Below, in pieces: positions 33,481-45,017 of a stretch of 64,000 nt of DNA. The translations under genes and the position numbers were made by a program. The stretch covers positions 310,001-374,000 of the forward strand of contig NW_024881790.1 in assembly GCF_019059575.1 (NCBI RefSeq). The letters run 5' to 3'. Position 1 is the stretch's first letter, and the number at the start of each line of letters is the position of its first letter. The notes under the pieces are model-generated. The model was not told the DNA's origin. It ran no database searches and saw nothing but the letters and a program-made list of their open reading frames with translations. This DNA comes from Amphibalanus amphitrite. Its lineage: Eukaryota; Arthropoda; Thecostraca; Balanomorpha; Balanidae.

Positions 33481-34366
33481 ATTGCCCTTTGTCTTGACTG
33501 CGCTTCGGACGCAGCAAATCGTATGTCTGCTCCTATCTCTCGCCCTGATTGCTTAAGGTGGGACTCAACGGAATGCAATGATTTATTCAAATCTGTTTTG
33601 TTATCTCGTCTTTCAGTTGTCTCTGATGATTTGAACGTAGTCGACTGTCTCGACGAGTTTGCCAATTTTGTAACATCCAGTATTCATGCAGCGGCTAGAG
33701 ACTCTGGCTGTGCTAGGCCATCCCGTCCCCTAAGGCCTGGTGGGATCCATCAGTCTCGGCTGCGCGAGACCGCTGCCGATTCTGGCATCGCATCTGGGTT
33801 GAAGCGGAAAAGCCACACTATGGTGTCGCGCACAACTGCTACTGTGAGGCTCGAAGGGCTTACAGGCGTGCTCGTAAAGCTGCTGCGAGTGCCGGCATTG
33901 ACCAGGAGGCGAAGCTGCTGCACTGCCTGCGTCGAGGAAATATTTCGTCCTTTTGGAGGAACGTTGGCAGAGCACGTCGAGAGCGGCAGCCTGTTCAGTG
34001 TGCGCTTGATGCCGAATGCTTCCGGACTCATTTCTCTCGGATCCATGACGATGACGAAGAGCAGCTAAGCTACTCCCAGAAATTGATCAGTAGAGACGTA
34101 TTGGAACGGTTCACTCGAGGCTCTTCTGGCTGTGATCCAAAAATTGTGACTGAGAACCAGGTGGCCCAACTGATCCTCAGGCTAAAGCGCGGGTCTGCCC
34201 GGGACCAGATCTCATCACCGCAGAGCACTTGTTCTTTGGCCAATGCTCGGAGTTAAATAGGGCTCTAGCTAAGTTGCTGACCGCTTGCTTTGCCGGTGGG
34301 CGCGTGCCATTTAATTTCTCGACCAGTATTGTGGTGCCGATCTTGAAAAAAAAAACAGGCATGGAC
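33481..34366 (+). pseudogene. Retrotransposon ORF2, linker and start of RT
   Basis: The linker is recognisable in a shifted frame (EARRAYRRARKAAAS, then SSFWRNVGRARRE), followed by QLILRLKRGSA. A further shift gives the RT entry motif GPDLITAEHLFF and then TSIVVPILKKKTGMD. Coding then breaks at the hAT insertion (TSD GCATGGAC). At least two frameshifts lie in this segment. Confidence 0.75.
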
Positions 34367-35784
34367 CAGTGGCGGATCCAGGATTTTCACTGGGGAGGGG
34401 CTGCAGGTCATAATTGGGCGCCACGCCCCGGATGGGCGCCATAGTCGCATCGTGGATCTTTTTTTGTTAGTTGCGTAGGGTTGCGTCAGTTGGAGTCGGC
34501 AGTTTTGATCGGAGTCTGAGTTGGAGTCGGTTCATTGGCATCCCTCGACTCCGATACCGGCTCGGAGTCAGAGTCTGTTAAAATTATCTCTACCTACCTC
34601 CCTTTTTATTTAAAGGTAAACAACCAACGTTTGGATACAAAACAAGTTTCACCGAAGTTTCCAGGCCTATCTCTCGACTCTCGTCGATGACGATTTTAGG
34701 AACCACTCTTTCCCATGATCCATCGGTGGATGGTATCCAGAGAAACGTGGACGAGCGGCGACTGAAAACGTATTGGGTAGTTTGTGACAGAGATCCCAAC
34801 CGCAGCAGATATTTTTTTACATGCCCTGTGACACGAAATCCAGCCATGAATAAGCACGAGTTCAGAAGAGTATGTTATTATGTACCAAGTGGGAGGTAAA
34901 TGTTAGACGGAATCCCTAGGTGTATTGCAAAATAATTGCATAACATAATGAATATTATATTTTGCCGCATTTCGGTCGCAGTTTTCAGAGATTTTTTTGC
35001 ATGACCGGATGTAACTTTTATTGAGCCTGCTATTCTAAGTACACATCCCAACTCCACGTATCGGCGGCCTCAGCGACAGCATCCCAACCGCCGGTCATAA
35101 TACTGCAGCTGGATTTCAGTGGTCAGTGCATGTCACGTCACGGGCCGAAGCCCTGCGGCTGCACCAGGCTGATACCTAGCTGTCCGTCCACTTCACACTT
35201 CAAAGGACAAAGTTCTTCTTGCGCTGTGTCTTGCTGAACACTTCTAGCACGGCGTCACTCGTGACTGCGGGGCACTGCCGGTACACCTGCAGCATACAGA
35301 TCGCCTCCAGCCTGTCCTCCGTCATAGTTGCCCTGATGGAGCTGGCCGCCAGAGACACGCGGCTGAAGAAGCGTTCTGGTTCAGCTGTGGTCACTGGCAG
35401 CGCAGCCATGATCTCGAGCAGCTTGCAGATGTTCGGCATCAGCTCATGAGAGCAGGCGTCCAGCGCCTCCACGGCAGATCTTGGTCGATCCAGGGCGGGC
35501 TTGTTGGTCCACATTGTGCGCCACAGCTCGTGTTCAGCCTTGACTACCTGTGGCGGGTCGAGAAAGTCGCTGTAGCGCAGCAGAGCGGACTCTACTTCCT
35601 CCCACGGCTTCATGTATCCTATCCTATCCTATGATTCGGTCCTAGTATCCTAGTCCTAGTATGCGGCACTCCGATGAGTTGCGAATTGAAAATTGGCGCC
35701 ACTGCGCCTTCGGCGCAGTGGCGCCAGTTTTCCTTGGGTGGGGGCTGCCAGCCCCCGCAGCCCCCCCCCCTGGATCCGCCACTG
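34367..35784 (-). mobile_element. hAT element, 1418 bp, TSD GCATGGAC
   Basis: The terminus CAGTGGCGGATCCAGG (34367) is inverted at 35769-35784. GCATGGAC is duplicated at 34359-34366 and 35785-35792. It contains the C-terminal part of a hAT transposase on the minus strand, so it looks like an internally deleted derivative of an autonomous element. Its 5' end is at 35784. 35695-35725 is a perfect GGCGCCACTGCGCC stem with a TTC loop. GGAGTCGG-type words recur near 34490-34580. The RT frame reads straight across the empty site. Confidence 0.92.
35200..35613 (-). pseudogene. hAT transposase C-terminal dimerisation domain
   Basis: 137 codons. Near the end, LPVTTAEPERFFSRVSLAAS and SIRATMTEDRLEAICMLQVY show the classical hAT dimerisation signature (LP...S/T..ERxFS, then R..M..eRL..l..l). 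The upstream part (MKPWEEVESALLRYSDF...) is the preceding helical region. The BED finger and most of the catalytic domain are absent, so it is a remnant. It lies inside the TIR-bounded element, which supports the hAT call. Confidence 0.85.
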
Positions 35785-36132
35785 GCATGGACCCCAATCT
35801 TTTAGATAATTATAGACCTATTGCGCTGACTTCTATTTTGTCCAAGCTACTAGAACTTGTAATTCTGGCTGAGTTAGAGACGGCTTTTATCCCGCATGAG
35901 TTGCAGTTTGGCTTCGTCCAACATCGGGGCACAAGCGAGGCGTCTGTGCTGATAAACGAGACTGTTCAGTGGCATCTAAGAAGGGGGTCTCCTGTCTTCG
36001 TTGCCAACCTTGACGCAAGGAAGTTCTTTGATAGAATCTGGCACGATGGACTTTTCTGGCGTCTCGCTGACCTCTTGAGTATTGAAGCATGGTGCCTGTT
36101 GTACTCATGGTACAAGGATTTGCGCGGCCAAG
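35785..36132 (+). pseudogene. Retrotransposon RT, motifs 1 to A
   Basis: Resumes at the second GCATGGAC copy and reads MDPNLLDNYRPIALTSILSK, then QFGFVQHRGTSEAS and FVANLDARKFFDRIWHDGLF. The aspartate in NLDARKFFD is catalytic motif A. It breaks at CGGCCAAG (36125-36132), where a 605 bp MITE enters. Confidence 0.9.
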
Positions 36133-36737
36133 CAGTGCTGCCAGATGGGGAAGGCTGTAATCCTCTATATCAGTTACAAAAATCCTCCAGATTCCTCCAA
36201 ATCCTATTGGTAGACATAGAAAGGCGGCCTTGGACGCTGCGGGGGGCTATACCCCCAAAAAAGTTTCACCAAATTCTTAAAACCCATCGGATTTCGAATC
36301 CTTTCGCACTGCTGTGCAGTTTAAAAGATACTTTTTCTTATAAAAGTTGTTGAGTTTTCGTTTTATCTAAAAAAAAACGAAAATTTTCGTCGATTTCGGG
36401 CGCTGCAGGGGGGCCGGGGGCATTTGCTCCAAATGTCCCCCTTAGATCCGCCGGTCGTTTGGTACCCTCGTAAATATAGCTACAGACTGAGACATTCTGC
36501 AGTCTCACGGTGATAAAGGACGTGATATATCCTAACGGGTAGGGTGACGCTGGGCAGGAAAATGCCTTTTTAGTCTTGAATGTGTTATATTTTTCCATGA
36601 AATTGAATATAATAATCGGGCGACAAATCCTCCAGATTTTCCTCCAGAATCAAAAATCCTCCAAAAGCGAAATTTGTCCGCAAATAGAGTTCAAAATCCT
36701 CTAAATTTGCGGAAATCCTCCAAATCTGGCAGCACTG
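36133..36737. mobile_element. hAT-like MITE, 605 bp, TSD CGGCCAAG
   Basis: CAGTGCTGCCAGAT at the left is perfectly inverted at the right end (ATCTGGCAGCACTG). CGGCCAAG is duplicated at 36125-36132 and 36738-36745. AATCCTCCA words cluster near both ends (36175-36205; 36628-36720). Non-coding; the RT frame continues across the empty site. Confidence 0.9.
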
Positions 36738-36870
36738 CGGCCAAGTGTCCTTCCGAGGCTGCCAGTCTGATGAGTTCCGTATTCGTAGAGGCACCAGGCA
36801 GGGGGCGATTTTATCACCTATCCTAGCCCTCCTAGCCAATGTATTTATCCGACCCAGGGGGATGTCGTCC
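36738..36870 (+). pseudogene. Retrotransposon RT, motif B
   Basis: Reads VSFRGCQSDEFRIRRGTRQG then AILSPILALLANVFI. RQG...SP is RT motif B. Recognisable coding fades near 36860; the next motif (YADD) is 6.3 kb downstream. Confidence 0.85.
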
Positions 36871-37260
36871 CGGTTCTCCCCATATATTATTCGCCAATCA
36901 GCTTAACACTACCAGTGACGTCACTGGTGGATCGCCAATCGGGGGCCGCCCGGCCGGCCGGGCCCGTAGAAGGCCAAACGCAGACGTATTCTGAAAAGCG
37001 TAAGCCGTATAGATACAGTTGTGGATGGAGTTTTGCTGTGATTCGGCTCTCCAAGAGTGCGTCAGCGGACCAGGACCAGGATAAAGGTCATAGTGAACCG
37101 GCATCTGATAAAATCCGCTCACGGCTTAGCAGCCGACTTCGACCCTTCGCCCTCGTAAAACACAAGAGCTTGCCGGCCATCAATCCACCCGCGTCTCATC
37201 TGCTTACTGCCTATATCGACCAGTTACTGCAGCCGTTTTGGAGCGGCTCACGGCCGATAA

Positions 37261-37320
37261 CATGCCGGGCGTGCGCTAGTCGCCGGTGCTAAGCGCTAAC
37301 CATTGAGTACGCGTGGCCGA
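37261..37320 (-). repeat. Degenerate tRNA-like A-box trace
   Basis: On the minus strand TACTCAATGGTTAGCGC resembles a tRNA D-arm/A box. No B box (GGTTCGAATCC) follows at the right distance, so this is at best a SINE relic. Confidence 0.25.
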
Positions 37321-37495
37321 CTGCCGCCCCGATGGTGCTGGCCCCCGACACCGGCGCGGCGCTGCTGACCCATGGGGGGGGGGGGGGGGCTGCTAATTAG
37401 TTGAGCCGGAATTAGGATAGAAGCCGGTATGGGATTGGGATAGAAACTCAGCGATACTAAGGGATTGTGTTGTGCCTTCGGTTGGCCCCCAAAAA

Positions 37496-38260
37496 TCACC
37501 GGTGTAGTGCCCTCAGGGCCGCCGGTTATGAAGCCTTTGGAGGCACTGGTGTGGGCCCTCGCAGGTAGGTACCGGTGTGAGGCCCTCAGGCATTGGTGCG
37601 GGGCCCCAGAGGTGCCGCTGTGGGCCCTCTGAGGTGCTAGTGTGTGGCCCTCAGAGGCGCCGGTGAAAGTCCTCACAGTTGCCATTGTGGGCCCTCAGAG
37701 ACACTGCAGTGTGGGGTCATCACAGTCGGGTGTGGGACCCTTAGAGCTGCTGGTTCGAACCCTTTATAAACCGACAGGGGCCCTCAAGAGGTCTGCGGTG
37801 TCTTCAGGAGCCCTGTGGAGTCCTCAGAGACCAGCAAGGTACTCTCAGACGCCGGTGAGGGCCCTCAGAGTCGTCGGTATGGGGCCCTCAAAAGTCACCG
37901 GTGAGTGGCCGTCCGATGCGAAGGTCCCGTCTTAGGCCGTCAGAGGCTCCGGCGTTGAGCCATCAGAGCCGCCGATATATGGCCTTAAGAAGCACTGGTT
38001 TGGGGGTGCCGGTTGAACTTAGAGGTGGCAGTGTGGGGCCCTCAGCTGGGCACCGGTTTGGGGCTTTCACAGCCGCCGGTGAGGGCCCTCGCAGGCGCCG
38101 TTGGTGGGGGCCTTCAACCATTGGGTTAGGGGGTCATCACAGGCGTGTGTGGAACCCTTAGAACTGCTGGTCCCTGATAGGCCGGTAAGGGCCCTCAGAG
38201 GCCGGCAAGTAGCCCTCAGGTCGTCAATGGGCCCTGAGAGGCTGGCAAGGGGCCCTCAAA
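37496..38260. repeat. Degenerate GGGCCCTCAGAG minisatellite
   Basis: GGCCCTCAGAG/GGGCCCTCA cores followed by variants of GCCGGTG recur every ~20-40 bp. Orientation is constant. Unit length and inter-core sequence vary strongly, so it is an old or rapidly changing array. Arginine/serine-rich frames across it are by-products. Confidence 0.8.
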
Positions 38261-39256
38261 TGCCGACAAGGAACAATAAAAAGCCGGTGTGTGGCTCTTA
38301 TGGAGAGAAGTGTGGCTATTCGGAGCACATAAGGTGTTCTTTCGAACCCTGTGGGGCCCTTCTGAGTCGAAAATGCTAGCGTGGACCCTCAGCCGCCAAT
38401 TGGCGTCGCAGGGCTCCTCGGGCCCGAGAGGCCCCCTGATCCGATGGGGGCACGTGCCCCCTGCCCCCCACCCCTCCGGGTGCAGATAGTGAATACAATC
38501 GGCGGTGCGGGACACAACAATTGCAATCGTTCCTTCTCCCGTCGCGAGGTCGCCCATCTGACTCATATCCCAAGATTGTCAAATGTCAACCCTGGGGCTC
38601 GGGTCGGCAAGGAAATCAGCTTTAGGTGGGTAAAAAAGTTATTAAGAGTCATTAGTTGTCGTTACGTTCAGTAATAACAACGATAAAGTGCCATATGTAC
38701 CAGACGTATGGCTTGGAGCCGGGCGCCGCGCGGTCTCCACCAGTGACGTCACGCTTATGCTTAGCGACCGGTCCATTGGAAATCGCGGGATGATTCTACC
38801 TCTCTTATACGGCCTTGATCCGACCACTTATAGCCGCGCTGGACGACAGTTGGGGCGTTCCACGACAAATCGACAAATAAAAAATTAAATTTGCACCCTC
38901 ATATTTTATTCTTCGTTGAAAACTGGTGTAAGGGGTTGTGATGGGCGGGGAAGCCAGCTGTGGCAAGGATTTTTCTTCTTCGAACAACGGTTTCCGAGAT
39001 ACATATAACTAGCCTTGGGCAATTCCTGGAGTTCGCGCTGCAGCTCTATGTTTGGCGGCCTATAACTCAGAAACTATTGTTTTTCAATCGTAACAACTTT
39101 ATATGGTTCAACACACAATCAACCAACAAACATTTTGGCTATCTCGGATTTTCAATTTTTGAAAATTTTGATCACGTGACCTTTTGTTCTATTTTTCGAA
39201 GAGTGGCCTTGATATTTTCCCCACTGAAAGTTGCAATTTTGTCTGATGACGATTAA

Positions 39257-41872
39257 AGGTAGTGTGCCACCTTTAAAAGATTTCCCATTTTATTTTTCCT
39301 AGGATAAGAAGCTTCTGTTTTTACCTAATATCGCAAAAAAAAATAAAAAAATGGGCCTGGAATAGTGCCTTTTTCGCCTAAAAGTTTTTCGGTTTTTAGA
39401 TATGTATAACAACTGTAGTGGGCTCACCTGCAAACAGGCGTCGGGCAACAATCGCGAATGCGGCGCATTGTGACAATAAGCAAAGGTCATTATAGTGTTA
39501 CGACTAGAGTTGCAAAGTTTTCCCCAAAGGCTGCTACCGGCACCGCCCCGCCCCACAAAAATTTTCTGGGATACCGGCATGCTACCACGCCCCAAGCAAA
39601 AAAAACCGCCAAATTACCGGCATACTAAAAGACCTGCATTCTTGATTCTAGCTGACCCCTGCAAGAGATGCCACATTTTGGCAGTTTCAGTGCCCCTCCC
39701 ACCCAACAGCCATCCATTGTCCAACCACAAATACCAGCAGGCTGATTTTGGCTGAGTTGGCCCCACAAATACCCACAATTTTGAAACTCAATTACAGTCT
39801 ATACCTGTTAAAATATCACCTGTAATCAAAGAAGTATTGCCTACAAAAAGACTATTACATTCATCAAAAAGGTGAGGAGAAAAAGGACTTGAATTACTGA
39901 AATGTGTTTTTGAAGACTGGACAGTGAGCAGTAATCACATTTACATTTCACAGGTGTTCTACTTTTCCATATTCTCCTAAAATGTTGCAGGCACCAGCCA
40001 AATGTTTAAAATCTAGATGGTCAAAACATAGGTAAACAAGTACAGATTCGGCCATCTTCCTAACTGAGGAAGCGAGATCAACATCTACTTTTTCCTATCA
40101 ACTATGGCTTGCTGGTTCGTGAATAAGATACGAATCATGTAAAAAAAATGTGTTAATAACTCACTGGTCCTGAGAATAGTCACCAAATAATATGTATAAA
40201 ACGATATCTTCCATCCTCTCCAACCTCAAGCCGGAACAAACACAAGGTTATCGATTTCGAAACAGATGCGCCATAACAGAGGCTTTTAACCAGCTGATTA
40301 AAACGCTGCAAAAAAAAATGTTTAACGACTGCAAGCCACTGCCTCGTGAATGATTATATTGATAAAAATTATCCAACACAATATTAAATTATAATGAAAT
40401 CAACATTGTAGTGTAATTCACTGCAAAGAAATTCATTTCTCTTCAGTTATTCAACCAAAAGGGTATATGAATAAATATTACGTCATCAGATTACATCCAT
40501 TCATTAGGGGAGAGAGAATCTTAAAAGTAAATCCTTGGTTGTCTAATGATTTGCGCCACTTTTTGTCAATTTTGCCTGGATGATGTGTTTTCTTGTAAAG
40601 ATAAGACAAAATGCCAGTTTGAGTTCAAATCCATTTTCATTTAATTATGGGACCTAAGTCAGGCTCAGGGCTACCTAACACCTGCCTTTTCAGCTGGATT
40701 TTCAGTGTCAAATTCTTTGTAGAGTTTCTCAGACCACATCTCAAGATCTCAGGACTCAAGGCCAGTTTCCAAACATTGTGTTTTTGGGTGTTTTGATTCT
40801 GCCTTTTCTCCTAGGGAATGTTGTCATTAACATTTATTTATTTTATTGTGCTATACGTATTACCTACCATTAGACTTACTAGTTTATCGTGCTTTTGCAA
40901 CATGAATGAGTATTCTTCCTTTTATAGACCACAGTAGATTCTTGACAATTCTAATTATAACCAACCTTGTGAATTTAGTGTGAAATGCTGAGGTCCATGT
41001 GTTACACTTAGCAATGGAACTTCTACCACAAAATGTATCTTGCAGTGGCTAATATTGCTGTTGCCTGTTACTACAATTTGAGAGCCTCTTAGTGTCCAAA
41101 GTTTGAATTATTTGCTGATATTTTTTTTTTTGCACAAAATCAAAAATACCGGCATGCTACCGGCAAGACATGCCAGATACCACGAATAAACCTGCGGTAG
41201 TGAAAAATTACCGGCATGCCGGTAGTGCGGTAGGGAAATTTTGCAACTCTAGTTACGACCATACGACGTACGGGAATGAGTTATCAGCTGTCTAATCGTA
41301 GACAACACAATGTCGAGCCTTAAACTGTAAGCCCGTATTGGTATTGTTTCTTTTATTTGGCTGTCGAACATTATTTATGGTTTGAAATATGATTTTATGT
41401 AAAATAATTGATATGAAAAAGCCGTCTTATAAGTTATGACCCCATTTCACCACACGCAAGTGGCAGAAATGACAATGATCAGCTGACGCATTTTTCTTGG
41501 CCGAAGTCAGAGCGCGCGGCCCGACGCACCACGCGTATTTGGAAATTCCGACCTCGACGAGCATCAGAAGCCACCTAACAGGCGTGTTCGAAACCGCAGG
41601 AGATGATGATGAACGGGTTTATCGAAACTTGATTGGATGAGCATATCGGTAATAGCGATTTCAGTGTGTGCATTTATTGTTCATAGTGGTGTGAAATGTG
41701 GTTGGGGTACGACCGACAACCCGTCGGGGCGAATTTCGCACTGGGGTACTCAAAATTTGAAGAATTTAAGACGTTTCCATGAGTTTTGAAGGTATGGATA
41801 AGTTCTAAAAATCCGGTTCTCCTTATCTGGGCCATTAACTCCATACGGTCCAAGAAAGCTGGCACACTACCT
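39257..41872. mobile_element. TTAAAGGTAGTG element, copy 1 (861 bp plus a hAT insert)
   Basis: The ends AGGTAGTGTGCCACC and GGCACACTACCT are inverted, flanked by TTAA (39253-39256, 41873-41876). Subtracting the hAT element inside it and that element's 8 bp TSD leaves 861 bp, exactly the length of copy 2 at 59429-60289. The matching site on the other arm of the fold-back is uninterrupted (GACGATAAAAGCC near 42715). TSD is TTAA, or TA if the terminal TTAA belongs to the element; piggyBac-like and Tc1-like readings both fit. No coding. Confidence 0.88.
39505..41251. mobile_element. hAT element, 1747 bp, TSD GTTACGAC
   Basis: TAGAGTTGCAAA at the left is inverted at the right (TTTGCAACTCTA). GTTACGAC is duplicated at 39497-39504 and 41252-41259, and the unoccupied site is present at 59669 in the sister copy of its host element. 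Both ends carry TACCGGCATGC-type words. The 1.4 kb A+T-rich interior shows no recognisable transposase. The clearest insertion in the window, because filled and empty sites coexist. Confidence 0.95.
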
Positions 41873-43103
41873 TTAAAGCCTTATTAAGTGTCATTCATAT
41901 GCGATAATGAAAAAAGTGGTTATCGCCCTGCGTTGACCTCAGGTCAGGTCATTTTTATGACCTGTCCATTATTACGAGCGGGAGCGACAGCGAGATCTCG
42001 AGAATAAAGCAAGATAGCGACAAGCGGTAAACGGTAAAGGGTACACACGGATAAGGTCTATAATTTTTACTGAGGTCATTTTCAGGTCAGGTCAAAGATG
42101 ACGTCACAGGAGCTAAAAGGAAGTCAAAATAGCGGCACTATACATATATATGAAGTTTTTCTCAAATAACTTTCAAGGTATCCCAGCTAGGAACAAACTA
42201 ATAGCACCATCGTGATCCTCTCGTCGATCCGCATCGAAACGTATGTATTTTGACCTCGAAAGGTCGAAAGATCAAAAGTTGACCTTAGGTCACGTGATCT
42301 AAGGTCAACTTTTGACCTTTCGACCTTTCGAGGTCAACATACATATGTTTCGATGCGAATCGACGAGAGGATCACGATGGTGCTATTAGTTTGTTCCTAG
42401 CTGGGATACCTTGAAAGTTATTCGAGAAAAACTTCATATATATGTATAGTGCCGCTATTTTGACTTCCTTTTAGCTCCTGTGACGTCATCTTTGACCTGT
42501 CCTGAAAATGACCTCAGTAAAAATTATAGACCTTATCCGTGTGTGCCCTTTACCGTTTACCGCTTGTCGCTATCTTGCTTTATTCTCGAGATCTCGCTGT
42601 CGCTCCCGCTCGTAATAATGGACAGGTCATAAAAATGACCTGACCTGAGGTCAACGCAGGGCGATAACCACTTTTTTCATTATCGCATATGAATGACACT
42701 TAATAAGGCTTTTATCGTCATCAGACAAAATTGCAACTTTCAGTGGGGAAAATATCGAGATCACTCTTCGAAAAATAGGACAAAAGGTCACGTGACCAAA
42801 ATTTTCAAAAATTGAAAATCCGAGATAGCCAAAATGTTTGTTGGTTGATTGTGAGTTGAACCATATAAAGTTTTTATCGTAAAAAAACAATAGTTTCTGA
42901 GTTATAGGCCGCCAAACATAGGGCTGCAGCGCGAAATCCAGGGATTGCCCGAGGCTATATCTCGGAAACCGTTGTTCGAAGAAAAAAATCCTTGCCACAG
43001 CTGGCTTCCCCGCCCATCACAACCCATTAGACCAATTTTAAGCAAAAAATAAAATATGAGGGTGCAGGGCACTTGTCGATTTGTCGTGGAACGCCCCAGT
43101 TGT

Positions 43104-44009
43104 AGAGGGGCAGTGCTCCACGGGTGTCATGTGCCTGCCGTATGTTATGCAGATGATTTATGCCTCATTTCCTGTAATGTTCACTCTCTTGGACATCTTC
43201 TTTCCCTTGTCGATGGCTTTGCATCGAAATGGAGACTAGAGTTTACATGTTCTGATCCCGACAAAACCAAGAGCCACTGTATTATCTTCGGAAATAATTT
43301 GTTGGTGAACACACCATCATGGTTTCTCGGTGACCAGAAGCTAAGAGTGGTCCACGAGACGGAGCATCTTGGCACTACCATGTCGTCTGGCCTGCAGGCG
43401 AGGCAACATGTCAACCAGCGGATTAAACGTGCCCGTGGTTCCTTCTATGGTCTAACTCCTGCTGGTATATTCAACAAACGGTTGGCACCTTCAGATAAAG
43501 CATTTTTATGGAACACTGTAGTAGCCCCCTCTCTAAGATTCGGGATCTCATTTTCCCCACTCGGAACCACTGACATATGTGACCTTGAACGCTTTCAATC
43601 ACGTCATATAAAGGCTGCCCTTGGGCTTCCGCCACAGGCTCACCATACGGACCTTCTCGCTGCGCTGGGTGTGCCGAGTATTCAGGAGACGTTACGAGGC
43701 GTGGCATTGCGTGCCCTCTCAAATGCTATGAAGGATGAGCATAGGCTGTCCAGAGCTATGGTGCGGGGCATGGCTGTACTAGCTACAGATTCTGGCCAGT
43801 TAGATGGGTCATTTTTACACTTTGTCTACATGATATGCAACTTGGACATCGGAACTGTGCTCAGGATAGCCTCGGGGCATATTGACACTGACATAGTCCG
43901 CCCGCAGATGGAACCCAATGGGGTGGTTGACTCACTGCGCTTTTTAGCTGCGCACACAGACAGAATGTCGCGTCATTTGTTACGCTTGATTGTCATGCCA
44001 CCTAGATGA
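43104..44009 (+). pseudogene. Retrotransposon RT, motif C to C-terminus
   Basis: Reads VLHGCHVPAVCYADDLCLIS (YADD catalytic motif C), then DGFASKWRLEFT and KTKSHCIIFGNN, then HETEHLGTTMSSG, followed by about 220 residues of thumb and C-terminal domain. An intact stop is at 44007-44009. It is the longest uninterrupted coding stretch in the window and appears free of frameshifts, although the protein is disconnected from its N-terminal parts. Confidence 0.9.
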
Positions 44010-44112
44010 AGCGTTTGAACATCATGTTTGCAAACCACCATGGTGATATATTCATTGTCTGATGCTCGACTGTTGTTATGTGTTGTTGGCTTTGTCACCG
44101 GTTGTGATGCCT

Positions 44113-44142
44113 AATAAATGTGATGATGATGATGATGATGAT
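44113..44142 (+). terminator. Poly(A) signal and (TGA)n tail of the retrotransposon
   Basis: AATAAA is followed by a seven-unit TGA microsatellite. CR1/Jockey-group elements often end in short microsatellites, so this marks the 3' end about 130 bp after the ORF2 stop. Confidence 0.75.
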
Positions 44143-45017
44143 GTTACTTTAATATTGGCACCGAAAACACCGAACTTATAAAATTGAAGCAGTTTGGTGG
44201 TGATCTGGCAACTTTTTCCGACTTCACGAAAGGTACTGGTAGAATGGTAGAAGATGGTGATAACAACCCCTTATTTTGGATTTTACACCTCAATTTCTCA
44301 CCAGCATATTTTGCAATGACATTTTGAAAGCATCGCACCAGACATCACAGTTTCCAATGCTTTACAGAAAGACAAAGTTAAGATTCAGGCCCTGTCGCGC
44401 TAGAACGGTAACTCCGGCCAGTGTGTGCGCCGGCGGCACCGGCTCGGGATCGGCACTGACCTCGGCCGGCGCGCGGCTCCCAGCCACGTATCGATCACGT
44501 GTTCCGGTTCAGCGGCGACCGGTGTCCATGTGTCTCCACTGGGCGCCCACAAATCCCACGGGCCGCTGCCCATTATCGGAGCGGAGCCGACCGTCCGTCT
44601 GTCTGTCTGTGGCTGTGCTGGATACCGCGTGAGAACACTGGTCTCGGTGGCAGCCTGAAGAGGGCCGCGCTGCTTCAGAGCGGCCCCGGCGGAGCGGTGG
44701 CCGCCGCGGATGGGGTGGCCGCCCGCCGGGCCGCGCGGCGCACCTGTGGCGAACGGAGCCGCACCTGTGGCGAACGGAGACGCACCTGCCGCGGCCCTCG
44801 CCGCGAGCCAATTCATTAGACCATGTTCTCACACTCTGGAGGAAAGAGGGACGGAGCAAGGAAGGACAGCGATCGAGATATGGCAGGCAGAGAGTCGATT
44901 TGAGGAGCGAGCGATTGGCGCCCTCTGGTGTGTGTGGGGGGGGGGGGGGGGGTAGGGGTGCGTGTGTGGGTGTGACGCGCCGGTGCCCGGCCGTTCGCGT
45001 TGTCCTGCATGTGCCCG
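44143..45017. other. GC-rich interval with a short tandem repeat
   Basis: No gene recognised. CACCTGTGGCGAACGGAG occurs as two ~21 bp tandem units near 44747-44790. A long G-run lies at 44936-44952. Several overlapping arginine/proline-rich frames occur on both strands, which suggests base composition rather than coding. Confidence 0.5.

Larger units (their letters stand above)
36871..38845. other. Inserted sequence of unresolved type within the RT
   Basis: Lies between RT motif B and the fold-back at 38846. It contains a short palindromic word (ACCAGTGACGTCACTGGT at 36911), a tRNA-like trace (37261-37320), a G-run (37374-37390) and a minisatellite. A 125-codon frame from 36915 has no recognisable domain. 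I could not find element termini or a TSD, so this may be one larger insertion with the fold-back or several. Confidence 0.5.
38846..43103. mobile_element. Long fold-back (~0.8 kb arms), interrupted
   Basis: The outer ends are inverted around TGGGGCGTTCCACGACAAAT. The arms meet at 42293/42294 inside TCACGTGA. The left arm is split by a 2.6 kb element at 39253-39256. Without it the arms are about 0.82 and 0.81 kb. The inner ~350 bp of each arm is homologous to the left half of the subfamily A TTAA element (compare 41990-42290 with 61030-61330), so the palindrome core is two inverted half-elements. The outer arm parts end just before RT coding resumes. No TSD found. Confidence 0.8.
29632..44142 (+). 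mobile_element. APE-type non-LTR retrotransposon, dissected by insertions
   Basis: Pieces of one ORF2 (apurinic-type endonuclease then reverse transcriptase) appear in order on the plus strand from about 30.2 to 44.0 kb. They are followed by a short 3' region, AATAAA at 44113-44118 and a (TGA)n tail ending near 44142. At four junctions the frame resumes directly across an insertion with an exact 8 bp TSD (at 30.4, 32.3, 34.4 and 36.1 kb). The fifth and largest break (about 36.87-43.10 kb) is not fully resolved. The 5' boundary is uncertain; 29632-29938 is GC-rich and may be 5' UTR. Several frameshifts show it is dead. The microsatellite tail and motif set suggest the CR1/Jockey group. Confidence 0.85.

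Noticed and set aside
36915-37292. 125-codon plus-strand frame in the inserted block
   Set aside because: No family resemblance, overlaps a tRNA-like trace and has biased composition.
37740-37775. GGTTCGAACCC resembling a tRNA T-loop
   Set aside because: Lies in a minisatellite; no A box or foldable cloverleaf upstream.
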